64,000 nt of DNA from Cinnamomum chago. Taxonomy: Eukaryota > Streptophyta > Magnoliopsida > Laurales > Lauraceae. The position numbers and the translations under genes were made by a program. The number at the start of each line of letters is the position of its first letter. The first letter of the stretch is position 1. Location: positions 34,695,501 to 34,759,500 of the forward strand of contig CP142455.1 of the NCBI GenBank assembly GCA_038049695.1, written 5' to 3'. Positions 1-12,209 of the stretch are shown one piece after another. The notes beneath the pieces are model-generated. The model did not search any database. It was not told the origin of the DNA and worked only from the letters and a program-made list of their open reading frames with translations.

Positions 1-3000
1 AGATAGGACCTATGATGTCCATACCCCAGGCTTCAAAAGGCCATGAGATCGCTGTGGGATGCAGCCATTCTGGAGGCATGTGGACATAATCTCCATGAAT
101 TTGGCATTTTTGGCAGCGCTTAGCAAATTGCATTGCATCAGCCACCATGGTAGGCCAATAATAACCTAACCTTTTTATCTGATCGTAGAGCTTAGGGCCA
201 GCCTGATGGGCTCCACAAAGACCAGCATGGACTTCTTTGAGTGTTTCTTCAGCCTCTTGTTGTGACAAGCAGCATAGAAGTACTCCGTTGTAGGATTTCC
301 TATAGAGCATTTTTGAAGGAATATCCAAATGAAAATTTGGGGCTCGTCTTTGGATGCTTACCCGTTCTTTTGGATCTTCAGGTAGGATCCCGAACATAGT
401 GTAATCAATGAACGGATCCCTCCAGTCGCCGACCGAAGTTTGAAGGATAGAAATCCGACTTCCAACCACCCTGTGGCATTCAGCAACTGCTTGATGTGTG
501 TTGAGAGGAGGGAGGATTCTTCTTCCACACACTGTAATTTGCATGTTTTCCCCTTTTTGGATTGCCATAGATGCGGCAAGTCCAGCTAGGGCATCTGCAC
601 GAATGTTTTCACCTCTGAGGATGTGGGTGATGTGACAGATGTCAAACTTCTGCAAAAGTGATTGTGCTTTGTTGTAGTAAGGCAACAAATCAGGCTTTCT
701 GACTTCAAATTTTTGATTCATCTGATTGACGATCAATTGAGAGTCTCTGAAGACTTCCAGTATGGTGATACCGGATTCAATGGCAAGTTCCAATCCTAGA
801 ATCAGGGCTTGGTATTCTGCTGCATTGTTTGTGCATGGTTCCAGTAGCGAGAAGGCGTGTGGAATCATGTTTTTGTCGGGGCTAACAAAGAGAATGCCAA
901 CTCCCGAGACCGGCTCTCTTTTCTCGTTTGTTCTGGTTGCACCATCGAAGTACATGTGCCAGGAAGCACTTGGTGAGAAAGCCTCTACATTGTAGACGGA
1001 TTCGTCTGGGAGATCATCTCTTAGTGGAGAATCTTCAGGCAACGGATGCTCCGCGAGAAAGTCTGCTAAAGCTTGGCCTTTGATTGCTTTTTGTGGTATA
1101 TACCTAATATCAAATTGTGATAGAAGGATAGACCATTTTGCCAGTCTTGCATTGAGAGAACCTGCTTTCGTGACAAGGACCTTTAAGAGGTTGATCCTTG
1201 AGACCAGATAAACTGTGTTGGAAAGCAGATAGTGACGTAGCTTTTGTATGGCGAACATCACTGCAAGGCATTCTTTTTCGACTGGGGAGTAGCGATGCTC
1301 TGCACCTACCAGCATACGGCTGAGGTAGTATAGAGCCGCTTCTTTTCTTCCATCATTTTCTTGTGCCAGCAGAGCGCCCAGAGAATGGTAAAGGGCTCTT
1401 ATGTACAAGATGAAAGGTTTTCCGGTGGTAGGTGCTGCTAACACTGGAGGTTTGGTCAGGTATGACTTGATATCTTGAAATGCGGCTTCACAGTCAGCAT
1501 CCCAGACAAAGTCTACACCTTTCTTCATCAATCGGGAGAATGGACGACATTTTCCCGAAAGGTTGGAGATAAACCGTCTGATATAGGCCAATCTCCCTTG
1601 GAGCCCTTTTAATTCTCTCAAGGTTCTTGGAGAGGGCATTTCTAGAATAGCCTTGACTTTGATGGGGTCAAGTTCTATTCCATCTTTCCGAACAAGGAAT
1701 CCAGGGAACTTACCCGACGAGACGCCGAAGAAGCATTTTAGGGGATTCATCCGCAGTTTGTATTTGCGAAGTCGGAGGAATATTTCTCGAAGATCTTTGA
1801 GATGGTCTTCTTTTCTTTTGCTTTTGACGGCGAGGTCATCAACGTAACATTCAACCGTCTTGTGCTGCATATCTTGGAATATCTTCATCATAGCCCTCTG
1901 ATATGTAGCGCCAGCATTTTTCAGACCAAATGGCATGACAGTGTAGCAATACACACCAAATGGGGTCCGAAATGAAGTATGCTTTTCATCTTCAGGATGC
2001 ATCTTTATCTGATTGTAGCCAGAGAAGCCATCCATGAATGTCATTCGCTCAAATCCACAGGTATTATCAATCATAACCTCTGGTATCGGGAGCGGGAATT
2101 CATCTTTGGGGCAGGCGTTATTCAGGTCTCTATAGTCAATACAGACCCTGATCTGCCCATTTTTCTTTGTCACGGGGACAATGTTGGCCAACTATTCAGG
2201 ATGTTGTTCCTCACGGATGAAGCCGACGCTTTTGAGTTTCTGAACTTCTTGTTCAATTTTATCCATCACATCTGGACGGAATCTTCTTTGGCCTTGTTTA
2301 ACAGGCTTGATATTTTTTTGAAGATTGAGTTTGTGGACTGCTATTTTCGGATCTAAACCGGGCATTTCAGCATAGGACCATGCAAAGCAATCAACGAACT
2401 CACGAAGAAAAGCGATATACTCGGGTAACTCATCATCCTTTATATTCTTGCTTATGAATACAGGACGTGAGTTATTTGGTGTTCCCAAGTCTATCTTTTG
2501 AACAGGATCCTCTGTTGGAAGATTCGAGGGTGGTTCCTCCACAATGTTTTCGGAGGCCTCCTGCTCAACGAAGCCTTCTGGTGTTTCAACAGCATTTCTT
2601 TTCCATGGGTCCTCTTGATCAGCAACCTTCTCAAGGCTCGCTATGAGATAGTCCCAATCGCCTGCTGTTACCGGGTCGAAGTAAGGTACTTCTGTTGTAG
2701 ACGAGGGTTCTTCTGGGTCAGAATCCTGTATGTCTGTAACATCGGACAATTCCTCCATACCATTGGAGAAATCAAACCAATTGGAGGGGCTTCCCGGATC
2801 TTTGTCTGGTGATTCTTCAAAGAGATACCCAGGGAGATCGATGTCTTCATGGACTGGAGCTATTGGGGCTTGGTCAACAAACTGACCTCTAAACCTTTGC
2901 GTTAGCTGTTTCAGAGGGGCGTCAGGATCGAACCCTAACCCATATGAAGACTTTTCTATATAGCCATAGAGTCTCCAATCTTCCAGCTGATGTTTGGCCA

Positions 3001-4150
3001 GTACGGGCTCCAATGGTGTGAGAATACCATGGCCTTCCCCCAAGCCAACTTGGTTTTGAGCATCATATCCCATCTTTTTCATGATAGCTTGTGCCACAGG
3101 ACTATACAGAGACAGTAGAGGCATACCTTTGTTTTGGAAAGGTTCAAGCAGGGATTTTGATGAAGCAGCACTCGATCTATGGAAGAAGATCGGTTTTTCT
3201 TTAGATGATATTGCCGGAACAACAAAGGAAGCAGACGCAGGATCCTCTACATCAGCAGGTGTCTCTATTGGAGTAAGGGCGGGCTGAACTTGTTGAGTAT
3301 CAGTTTGGCTTGACGAAGTATCATCTTCTGGCTCTGAATCCGAATCTGTATTTTGTTTGATGGACAGACAAGAGACAACAAATTTGCCCCCAGACTTTTG
3401 TTTTACCTTCTTCCCTTTAGTTGTAATGACCAAAGGTTTTGGAGTCTTGAGGGAGACTACGAAAGGAGATTGACTGCTCTCTTCGGGTTTTCCAGAGGGT
3501 TTATTTTCTTCTGGTGTTTTTTGATGAGCCTTGCCTTTATCTTTAAAGAGATTTTCGGCGGAAGACGTCATTTCCACTGTTTCTTTTTCTCCTTCATACA
3601 TCTGAGAGTCTGCAAAGTGGACTTCTTTCCCTTTGAAAGGTTTTCTATCCGCAAAGACTCGATGTATCATGCCATCGTTGTGGATGAACTTGATGCATTG
3701 ATGTAGAGTTGAAGGAACAATTCCATTCTCGTGTATCCAGGGGCGTCCGAGAAGGATGTTGTAGCATGACGGGGTTTTTATTGCATACACAGTGACTTCA
3801 GAGATAAGATCACCGATTTGCAATTTGAACCTGATTTTGCCGATGGGCCTTTGAGAGTTGCCATCGTACCCAAAGATAGATACAGATGTGTGGCTCAGCT
3901 TGCTGGGTGGAATGCCCAACTCTTCGAGTGCCGAAGTGGAGATAAGGTTCAGTGCAGAACCCGGGTCAATCTGAATTCTGCGCACCGGCATTTCCTTAAT
4001 ATACCCTGTAAAGTACAGAGGTCGGTTGTGCTTTGTCTCACCAAGCAGGAGATCTTCCTTTGTGAAGGCGATAGTCGCACTGGTTATCTTTTGAACCGAG
4101 AGACATCTACTGCAAGATCCTTCAATTTTCTTCTCTTCTCCTTTTGAGGA
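1..4150 (-). pseudogene. pol: pol region of element A (PR, RT, RNH, aRNH, INT)
   Basis: Domains in order on the minus strand: aspartic protease with IDPGSALNLIS and ILLGRPW (about 3640-4080); a G-patch-like motif MKKMGYDAQNQVGLGEG (about 2990-3100); reverse transcriptase from KPVKQGQRRFRPD to past YVDD (about 1640-2310); Ty3-type RNase H (about 1080-1440); archaeal-type RNase H around MYFDGATRTNE (about 560-970); and the integrase zinc-binding region plus the start of the catalytic core (GMDIIGP) at the left edge. This order is typical of the Tat lineage. It is a fossil with about one break in the visible part; the integrase end and 3' LTR are outside the window. Confidence 0.88.
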
Positions 4151-4199
4151 AATTTCTGCATTTTTGACCCGATAGTCCATTTCAATTTGGAAGACTTGC

Positions 4200-7100
4200 G
4201 GGGCATGTTTGTCAACATCCTCATTCAGTTTTTGCAATTCTGAAATGAGATTATCACGAGTGCGTGGAGACATTCGTAACAAATCTAGGATGTGCAATCG
4301 TGCAGGTATGTGTTTGAAGTGCTCAACCAAGTCATACTTGAAAGCCTCCTTGGGGCCTGCGCGTTCATCATTATTGCCACTAGGGGCTGTTATAACATCT
4401 TTCCCAGAAGGGTTTACATAAGTAAAGGAAGATGTATTGTAATTTTTATGGTAGCCCCGACCAGAACGGGTGCCTCTACCAACTTCGAGAGCTTCTTGAG
4501 AAGAATCTTCATTTGGAAGACTGTCTTCAAGAGGCTGTTGTACTTCTTCCACTGGGGATGTTCCTGTAGCTAAGCTAATATCCTCAGTGATTGTGTTGCA
4601 TGGAGCATTTTCCGGGAGCAAGTCCTGAACAGCTTCCTGCAATTTTTCTTCTTCGTCGACCCCTTCATCATCCCCAGCCGGGTTTTCTTCATGATGATCA
4701 TCCGGAAGGGAAGTGAATTCTGAAGTCACAGTCTCAGGTGATGAAACCTGAGAGGATGTTATCTCCGTGTATGTCACGTGAGACGAGGTAGCTTCAGAAG
4801 ATATATTGCTTGGCGTCGCCGGAGTATAACTGATATCATCAGACGAGGCCTCGGAAGAGCAATAATCCTGAATTATCACATTACAGGTAACTCGAGTGGG
4901 AGATGTTGCCTGCTCGGAGTCGGACTCTTCCTCGGATATAAGAGGATCATCAATCCAACAATTTTCTCCATTTTCAGGAGTTAGGGGAGAAGGTACCTGA
5001 AGGTCTTCAGGGATTCTTGGCTCTAGATTGGGAGGAAGCTCGTTGACGCGGTCACGCTCTTGCTCGAGAGCTAGACGCTGCAAGATCCTCGCATATTCTG
5101 GAAGACCAGGCATGGGAGCCAGGTCTTTTTCTTCATCATCTCCTTGTGGCTCAACATGGTTGATTTCCACAGGATCAACAACGGGTGCTGGAATGACAGC
5201 ATTTTCTTGTACAGCCGCTTGGTCATCTTCATCATCAGACCAGGATCCTTGTGGCCGTAAGGGGTCATACCAGATTACTGGCATAAGATAAGTATCAGGG
5301 ACCCACTCTTCATCAGAGAGGTATTCTCCTGTCTCAAGGGATTCTTCCCACTCGTCAGTGCTGTCGAATCCGTCGTCGGTATCGCTGGACTCATATCCAT
5401 CCATGGCGAATCCAACTACCGAGTTGCAAGAGTATGATGCCCCCTGCGTGGCCTCTTTTTTCAGTTGAGGTGGGATGAAATCACTGAGTGTGAATTTTCT
5501 TACCGCCTTTGAGGTCTTTGAAGCAGTAGAGGATACTTCTGCCTTTTCATCGACTTCTTGCTTTGGTTGGGCCTTCTCTTGCTGTTTGAGCTTGAAAAGG
5601 TATCTCCTAGCCTGCCTTCGCTGTCGAACTGTCGGCTTTGTTTTTACGATCTCCCAATTTTCATCTTCTAGGAGATCAGGGTGTACCCATAAGGGTTGTC
5701 CATCTGGAGTCGGGTAAGGAACCAGCCCCTCAGATGCTTCGATTTTATTTATCACCTTGAAGGAGGTAGTGATCTTCCTCTTTGGTGATTTTGATGTTTG
5801 TCCATACGAGATCATGTTGACGGAGGCGGACCCATAGTTTTTGTCGAAGGTGATGACTCCGTTTTTCCACATCTCGTTTATCTTTTCTCTCACAACGAAG
5901 CATTGATTGAGAGGGTGTGACACCATCTGGTGGTATGGACAATACCGGGGATCGTTGGTTTTGCCAACATCTTCCGGCCTCTTTGGCTCAGGCAAGGTGA
6001 GCTTGCCATTTGCTATGAGAGCTTCAAAGATCTCGTCGACATCTTCGTCGAACGGGTATTTCTTCTCTACTCGCTCTCTGAAGGCTTCTGAGAGTTCAGG
6101 CTTTTTACCTGCAGCTTTGTTTTCAGCCTTCTTTTGTGGCTGAGGAGTTGACTTGGTCTGCACATTGAGGACCTCTTTCTTCTTTGGTTTAGAGGTTGCA
6201 ATGGCGGTTGGCTCCTTCTTTGATGACTTCTGACTATTGAGGTCTTTGATCACCGTTTCAGCCTCCATAGAAGCTTCTAGGAGTTCTCCCAAGTTCTTTG
6301 ATTTGTTGCCGATGATCATGGAGCGGATTCTGGCTCTCATGTTATTTCGGCAGATGTCGACCAGCGACGCTTGTGGCAGCACATCGGAGCATTTGTATGC
6401 CATGGCTTTCCACTTGTGAATGAAGTCGTATGTAGACTCATTCTCCCCCTGTTTTAGGCTGCAGAGCTGAGCCATAGTAACAGGATGATCCTCACCTTTG
6501 AAGTGAGTCAAGAAGCGTGTCTCCAGCATGGCCCAATTCTGAATGGAGTTCTCTGGAAGAGTGGAGTACCAATCAAAGGCCGTACCTTTTAGGGTGCTTG
6601 CAAAGAGGCGAATCTTGAGTGCATCTTGATCCGCAATAGCTCCTGTCAGGATTTTGAAGTGGATGACATGCTGTCTAGCCGATCCTTTCCCCGTATATGT
6701 TTGGAGGGTAGGATGTTTGAATTTTGTAGGGAACGGGACCGAGTCCATCCACAAAGGATATGGTGGCTTGATCCCATGCTCTTTTAGCGTATCCTCTTCT
6801 TTTGCTTTGGCGAGGATATCGTCAACGTCCTTTTTGGTAAGGGCGCGTGACTCACTATTTTCCGCATTTTCTTCGTCGCCTTGATGGCTCGGAGGAGCTT
6901 CATTATTTGGCGAACGTTGGATAATGAGAAGGAGGTTTTCCATTAGGGCCTCTATTCTCTGCTGTCCTTGTTCCAGCTGCTGGATGCGTGCAGCTACGTC
7001 ATCATGTGGCGGAGGTTGCTCAGTATTTGTGACCAGGACATTCACTCTTCGAGAGTCGAAAGAGGATGCAGTCTTGGTGACTGAGCTAGAGCTCATTCTT

Positions 7101-8128
7101 TTAGATGAAGAGCTCGAAGAGTGATCACTCCGATGTCCTTGGCTTGAAGGAGCGGGAGAGTTTTCTTTATGCCTTTGTGTCCGGGAGACGCTGCGGGTCA
7201 CCGGACGCCTGACATGGATTTTTGTTGCTGACTTCTGGCGTCTTCTGGTTTTGCCAACCATATAGACAGCAGCAACTTGGTTGGGTATTTCTTTTTCAAC
7301 CCATTTTTGGGAGACTTGGAGTGTAGGAGGTTGAGTCCTCCGTTTCTCTAGTCTTTTGTTTCGGTATGACGCGCGGCGGCGTGCTCGACGAGCGAGTTGA
7401 GCTTCGGTCAGCTCTGGCTGGGCTTTGACGATGAAGGATGTACTCCCTCGGGCGCAGCAGCCGAGCTTATTTTCTTTGTAGTTAGGCAAGGATAGGATGC
7501 GGACCCGGTCCTCCGCCTGTTGCAGCGAGGCTTTGAATTGTGCCAGTTCGGCCCCCGTAGAGATAAAGGGTCGAACTGCAGTTTTGCAGGCCTTAGCAGA
7601 CGCTTGAGGAGGCCTGGTGATGTGGGATTTGATTTTTGGCTTGTAAGAACAAGCTGGTTGATGCTGAATTGACCTAGGAGTCAGGTCAGTGATGGGTTTC
7701 TCCTCCTTCATGTAGGAGAGAGGGTAGAACCGATTTTCTTTGAGCGGGGCCAGGTATGCTGGCTTGGCAGATGCTCGGGACCTCCTTTGTTTTGGTGAAG
7801 GCCCTGAGGACCAAGTCTTGGAACGGACCTGGATATTTGCGGGCTGAGGCTTCGCAGGGGTCGCCTTTGGTGTCACGGCGGTGACACATTGGGAGGCGAT
7901 TTTCTGCTTCTTAGCGGGAGCAGCCTGTTCTTCAGGAAGTGGGAATGGTCCCAACGCCCCAAAGAAAATAGTCCGAGGAGTCGAGGTCGACCCGGAGTTT
8001 GGTGAATTGTTGGTGGTGTTGACGCTGTGGCCACTAGCAGTGCGCTTATGAGTGCGCACATTCTGCTTCTGTTGAAGCATCTGCTGGTGCTTTTTCTCGT
8101 CGAAGGTGATGGTCAAGGAAGCTGCCAT
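4200..8128 (-). CDS. gag: gag region of element A
   Basis: The likely start is the ATG at 8128 (protein start MAASLTITFDE), because element B starts with the same residues and the conserved splice-like site lies just upstream. The N-terminal third is very basic (KSATKIHVRRPVTRSVSR). The Retrotrans_gag capsid-type domain lies at about 6240-6770 (WMDSVPFPTKF, then FDWYSTLPENSIQNW). A zinc-knuckle-like CPYHQMVSHPLNQC lies at about 5900-5940. A long acidic, low-complexity stretch follows (about 4450-5400), then a helical segment FKHIPARLHILDLLRMSP just before the protease. The protein would form the virus-like particle in the cytoplasm. Confidence 0.85.
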
Positions 8129-8141
8129 TGTTAGTAAACTT

Positions 8142-8167
8142 CTGAAACAAGACCACATCCATTAGTA
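8142..8167 (-). other. Conserved branch point and 3' splice site before gag (A)
   Basis: Read on the minus strand, TACTAAT (8167-8161) is followed by a short pyrimidine-rich stretch and TTTCAG ending at 8142, just 14 nt before the gag ATG at 8128. Element B has the same arrangement although its upstream leader is different. This suggests, but does not prove, that the leader contains an intron. Confidence 0.5.
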
Positions 8168-8872
8168 ATCACAAGAATATAGCGATCATCAATGGAAAAT
8201 TCTATGGTTTCACCTTTTCAAGTCACTCAAGGGGACATGGCCCAGCCCAAGCAACATGAGGAAGGCAAAAAAAGCCATAGAGGGCACAATTGTTCTAAAC
8301 GCAGGTAGGGTCAGCTCAGAATGAGCGTCCCAGTGACTGCTAGAAGCAATTGTGAACCTAAATTCGACTTATCGCAAAGCAGAGCTTGCTCGAGATAAGA
8401 AGAATGTAAGGTTGGAGTTTTACAAATGTGCCGGTCGCGAATACAGTAGACCCTGAAAGGGCGTACTAGCACCGCTAGACACAAATGCTGGTGATCGCAT
8501 CCATGAGATGGGATCCTCTGGTTTTTGAAATGTCAAAATGGATTTGTCAAGGAGAGCATATGGTATCCAAAGACGGGCTCAACGATTTCCGCGAGCGCCA
8601 GTACTCTGGAAGGAACCATAATTTCTTGGATCCGAATCCAACATGACGAGAGTTTTTTTTTTTTTTTTTAAGGGCCAAGATCAGGTCCATCAAAGAGAGC
8701 AAATGATGTTCCAATCTGAACACGGGCTCAGCGGATAATCGCGAGCGCCAGTGCTCAGAAAGGAAGAGACCAAAATTTCTCAGATCTGAACCTAAAATTG
8801 ACGAAAACTTTTTTTTTTTTTTTTTTTTAACTTCTTTTTTTTTTTTGAAAAGGCTTTTTTTTTTTTGAAAAG

Positions 8873-8903
<31 letters not shown>

Positions 8904-9672
8904 AACATTTTTTGGTTAAAATGTTTTTTTTTTATAATTTTTTATTTAAAAGACAGGAGAGCACACATAGGCTTCCTAACCCGGTCTTATGAAATCACAA
9001 TTGATAGAATTGCCCCCAAGTAAGGGTAGGATTACTTAATTAACCCGTTTGGAGGACCCTTGCCTCGAACAGTCAGGCTGTCTCCACACTCTGGACAAGG
9101 CTTTTCTTGAATCAACCGAGATCAAAGAACGCAGTTGGTTTGGCCTTAGCGGTCTATGTCTTTCTCCTTTTTTTTTTTTTTTTTTTTTGTTTTTTTTTTT
9201 TTTTTTGTTTTTTAATTCATCAAAGAGAATCAATGATCCAAAACCTTAGTCGAACAGGCTCAACATTTTTGCAAGCGCGATGAACGATAGGATAGGATCA
9301 AAACCTCTCAATTTTGAGTCCAAAACAAAATTTTTGATTTTGATTTTTTTTTTATGAATTCATCAAAGAGAACCAATGATCCAAAACCTTAGTCGAACAG
9401 GCTCAACATTTCTGCAAGCGCGATGAACGATAGGATAGGATTAAAACTTCTCAATTTTGAATCCAAGGCAAAGAAGTTTGCTTTTTTTTTTTTGAAAAGA
9501 GACAGAATGGAAATAAATTGAAAGAATTTGAAATTTTCAAAAATCCCATCTCATGCGAAATCCAACATAGGCCACCAGCCAAAAAGTAGCCAAGGAAATC
9601 GGAAAAGAAACATAAGCAAAGATATAATATGCGAATATTTCAATTCCAAGCATCCGGTGTTCTCAAGTAAAC
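8161..9672 (-). repeat. Leader of element A with degenerate repeats and T-runs
   Basis: No gene is seen here. The leader has four diverged copies of a unit of about 85 nt containing GGCTCAACATTTTTGCAAGCGC-like words (about 8560-8640, 8680-8765, 9215-9300 and 9357-9440) separated by long homopolymer T tracts (8650-8940, 9170-9212). The 260 nt nearest gag (8161-8420) and a block at 8958-9150 are conserved with the leader of element B, while the repeats between them are not. Confidence 0.75.
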
Positions 9673-9692
9673 GGGTCCCACCGGGTGTGCCA
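9673..9692 (-). other. Primer-binding site of element A
   Basis: Three nucleotides inside the LTR end, the minus strand reads TGGCACACCCGGTGGGACCC, starting with TGG, the complement of the tRNA CCA tail. The same 20 nt stand at the same distance from the LTR in element B. The pattern resembles the tRNA-Lys type site of many gypsy elements, but I count only about 14 of 20 matches, so the cognate tRNA is left open. Confidence 0.7.
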
Positions 9693-10396
9693 ACTTGATG
9701 GAACGCGCTACGGCGTCCCCGAGGCGCTACCGGGAGTCGGCGGACGTGGGAGTCCGTTTGGTCCGATCCTTTCGCCCCCGGGGGGGGGGGGGGCGGAGCG
9801 TGCATCAACGCTTTTGGGTGTTTGGGTGGGTGTGCCAGATTTTCTGTTTTACTTGGAATTGCAAGTGATGATCCGGAGATCAATCTTCGCAAGTAAAAAG
9901 GAAATCAACTTCTTTTCAAGTTTCCATTGCACATATATTTAAGAAAAGAGACAGTTTTTTTATTTTGCCGTAAAAGGCGATTTTTTGGCATTTATAGCCG
10001 ATTTGTGGCGTTTATAGCCGATTTGTGGCGTTTATAGCCGATTTACAATTCTCATCAATAATGAAAGACAAGAGTTGTGGTTTTTTGTCTCTTTAAAATA
10101 AAATACAAAATACAATGAAAAGCGAGAAAAGAAGAATCTAACTCTTCAGGAGATTGTGGGAGGGACCCGTTTAGATTGACGGTCGCGAGTCATGTATGGA
10201 CTCCGCCATCATCCATGCAAATGAGAACGTCGGATGCTTTGGATTCGCTTGGCTTGGCTTTCGCTTGGCTTGGCTATATCCTCAGATTTTTAGAAAACAA
10301 AGACCGAGAGAAGGTCTTATGTTCAATAAAAAAAACCGAGTAGACGGGCTGAAGAGCCCTGTCTAAGCCACTTTTGTTGAAGTAGAAGGTAAAGGA

Positions 10397-10421
10397 CCTT
10401 GGGGGGAGTGCCCCCCCAAGG
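10397..10421 (-). other. G-run/C-run hairpin in LTR leader (A)
   Basis: CCTTGGGGGG and CCCCCCCAAGG form a long GC stem with an AGTG loop. It lies about 165-185 nt downstream of the TATA box, so it would be in the 5' end of the RNA. The equivalent position of both B LTRs has the same kind of stem with different run lengths. Confidence 0.65.
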
Positions 10422-10583
10422 GACTTTTGTCACCTTGTAGTGGAGGCTGCTGCGGAATTCCAACAGAGGTTTCTCTCTCTCTGAGCTTCTGGATTTCTAG
10501 AGCAGGAATTGCTGATAATTTCTGGATCCTTCTGATTGCTTTGTTTGTGTCTCCGTCTCTCTGGAATGCTTGGAGAGGACTCC

Positions 10584-10591
10584 TATTTATA
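10584..10591 (-). promoter_or_regulatory. TATA box of LTR A
   Basis: On the minus strand the sequence is GCCTATAAATAGGAG, the same context as the TATA boxes in both LTRs of element B. It would start the genomic RNA of the element within the LTR. Confidence 0.75.
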
Positions 10592-11261
10592 GGCCTTTTG
10601 GTAGCCTTTAGGAGTGATTTATGAGCCTTTATGGTAATAAAGCTCATTAAGGGAGGAGTTACAAGTTTAATTGCTTTTTGTTTTGTAACTCCTGACCCTT
10701 GGATTTCATTGGCCGGAGGAGAGTCATGGGCATTTAATCGCCTTTAATCTCCATTATGTTAGGAGTTTCATGGTTTGAATGCCATGATTGCTTGGACTTG
10801 TAACTCCTGAACGGAGGCTTCTGATTGGGCCGTTCAAGATAATGGGTTAATGACCGCATTAACTTGCCATAAACGGGCCAATTGATTGCACTAAGTGGCC
10901 ACCTTGGTAGCTGAAGAGTCGCGGGCCATGTTGCGTCTCTTGAAATTCCCTTTGCGATGATCATCGATGGATCCTTATGTAAATCAACATCAGATGATCA
11001 TGTAGTTTCAGACATTGGTTGATACCAGCGGGCCGGCAGCATCTGTCCAGTCGATTTCGCGATCGGGCGGGCAGAAAGTGCACTTTTTGGTTGTTCAGCT
11101 GGCGATCAACGAAGTTTTTGAAGTTCTTGGAAGGATTCCTATGATCTTGGCGAATATCGGCGAATTTGGAGCCTCAAAAGTCTGAATCTGGAAAAATCAC
11201 AGGGACAGAACAACTCGTCTCGCGAAAACGGACGAAACGGGGGGTCCCGGGGCGAAATTGG

Positions 11262-11345
11262 CGCCCCGTACCTCCCAGGGTCGCCGGCCCCATGGTCGCC
11301 GGCCTGGCCCAGGGTCGCGGGGCTCTGCGACCCTGGGGGGAAAAT
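11262..11345 (-). repeat. GC-rich palindromic cluster in LTR of A
   Basis: Arms CCAGGGTCGC (11309-11318) and GCGACCCTGG (11327-11336) form a perfect inverted repeat with an 8-nt spacer. Just beside it are further GGTCGCCGGC-type half sites. The cluster occupies the same place in the LTR as the palindromic cluster of element B, but the sequence differs. It lies roughly 0.7 kb upstream of the TATA box in LTR orientation. Confidence 0.75.
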
Positions 11346-12209
11346 TGCTTCCCGGGGCCCGTTTCTGGCCGTTTTTCGTCGTTTTTCGCTTCCGTTTTTT
11401 TTGTTTGTTTTCTATGACATTTCTCCACATTTTTGGCTTGATTTCCCTCTGAAAAACATGATGAGAATCCTTGCAAATTGGTTTGCAAAGTTTCTGATTT
11501 TCCGGGAAATGCCGAGCGCAGAACTGCTGATTTTCCGCCAGAAGCTGAAACAGGGTCAAACGATGTCGGAATGACCTGAAATTTGAGGTGAAGCTTCTTG
11601 AGCATTAAATAAGACCAACCATGGGCTTTTGTTTGAGTTTTGAAGCCGTTTGGGGTCATGCAAATGCTTGCCTTTGATTTCACCACGAGGGAAATGCCGA
11701 ACTTTGACTTTCGGTCAAACGATGTCCGATTGACCTGAAATTCGACGTGTGACTCCGTCATCAGTAGTTAAGACCAACCATAAGCTTTTGTTTGAGTTTT
11801 GAAGCCTTTTGGGGCCATGCAAACGCTTGCCTTTGATTCTCCTACGAGAGAGATGCCGAGCTTTGACTTCTGGTCAAACGATGTCCGATTGACCTGAAAT
11901 TCGACGAGGAGCCTATTGGAGTCATTTTGAGATGATCCGCAAGCTCTGAATTAGGTGACATGGTCCCGGGGTGGTCCGCCGCCGGGAGCTGCTGCTTAGC
12001 TGTTGGAGAAGTGAAGCTAGGCCAAATAATGTCGGAATGGCCTGAAACTTCATGTGTACCTCTCTTTTGGTTGTTTTGAATGACCTTGCAGTTTTTGTTT
12101 GATTCTGACAAGATCTGATGCTTGAAGTGGCGCCTGCCTATTTTTGGTAGGATGTGGCTCCATGTAGCTTTTGTTGTGAAGAGGCAAAGTGACATTTTTG
12201 GTGTCAACA

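Larger units (their letters stand above)
1..12209 (-). mobile_element. Element A: Ty3/gypsy, Tat lineage, 5' part
   Basis: This LTR retrotransposon reads on the minus strand and is cut by the left window edge. Visible in transcription order are the 5' LTR (9696-12209), a primer-binding site, a repeat-rich leader, gag and pol up to the integrase catalytic core. The Tat lineage is assigned because pol has a second, archaeal-type RNase H between the usual RNase H and the integrase. The LTR starts TGTTGACACC like the LTRs of element B, so A and B are one family, but their leaders and LTR interiors differ enough to be separate subfamilies. A is inserted in element C; the 5 bp next to its LTR are TTGGA, and the partner duplication lies outside the window. 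The visible coding part is nearly open, with about one break. Confidence 0.93.
9696..12209 (-). repeat. 5' LTR of element A
   Basis: This LTR of about 2.5 kb is bounded by TG at 12209 and CA at 9696, read on the minus strand. It begins TGTTGACACCAAAAATGTCA, the same start as both LTRs of element B. It carries a TATA box, a G-run/C-run hairpin downstream of it, and a GC-rich palindromic cluster upstream. Short minus- and plus-strand open frames at about 11.2-11.8 kb are GC-rich LTR noise, not genes. The body contains several diverged internal repeats around the phrase GGTCAAACGATGTC (about 11.55-11.9 kb). Confidence 0.92.

Noticed and set aside
1979-2356. Plus-strand frames over the minus-strand pol of A, and the mirror case over pol of B
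   Set aside because: They are shadows of the conserved pol reading frame on the other strand.
11174-11761. Open frames of up to 195 residues in the LTR of A, and similar ones at 18.0-18.3 and 52.0-52.4 kb
   Set aside because: They lie in GC-rich LTR sequence, differ between copies and match no family; several overlap on both strands.
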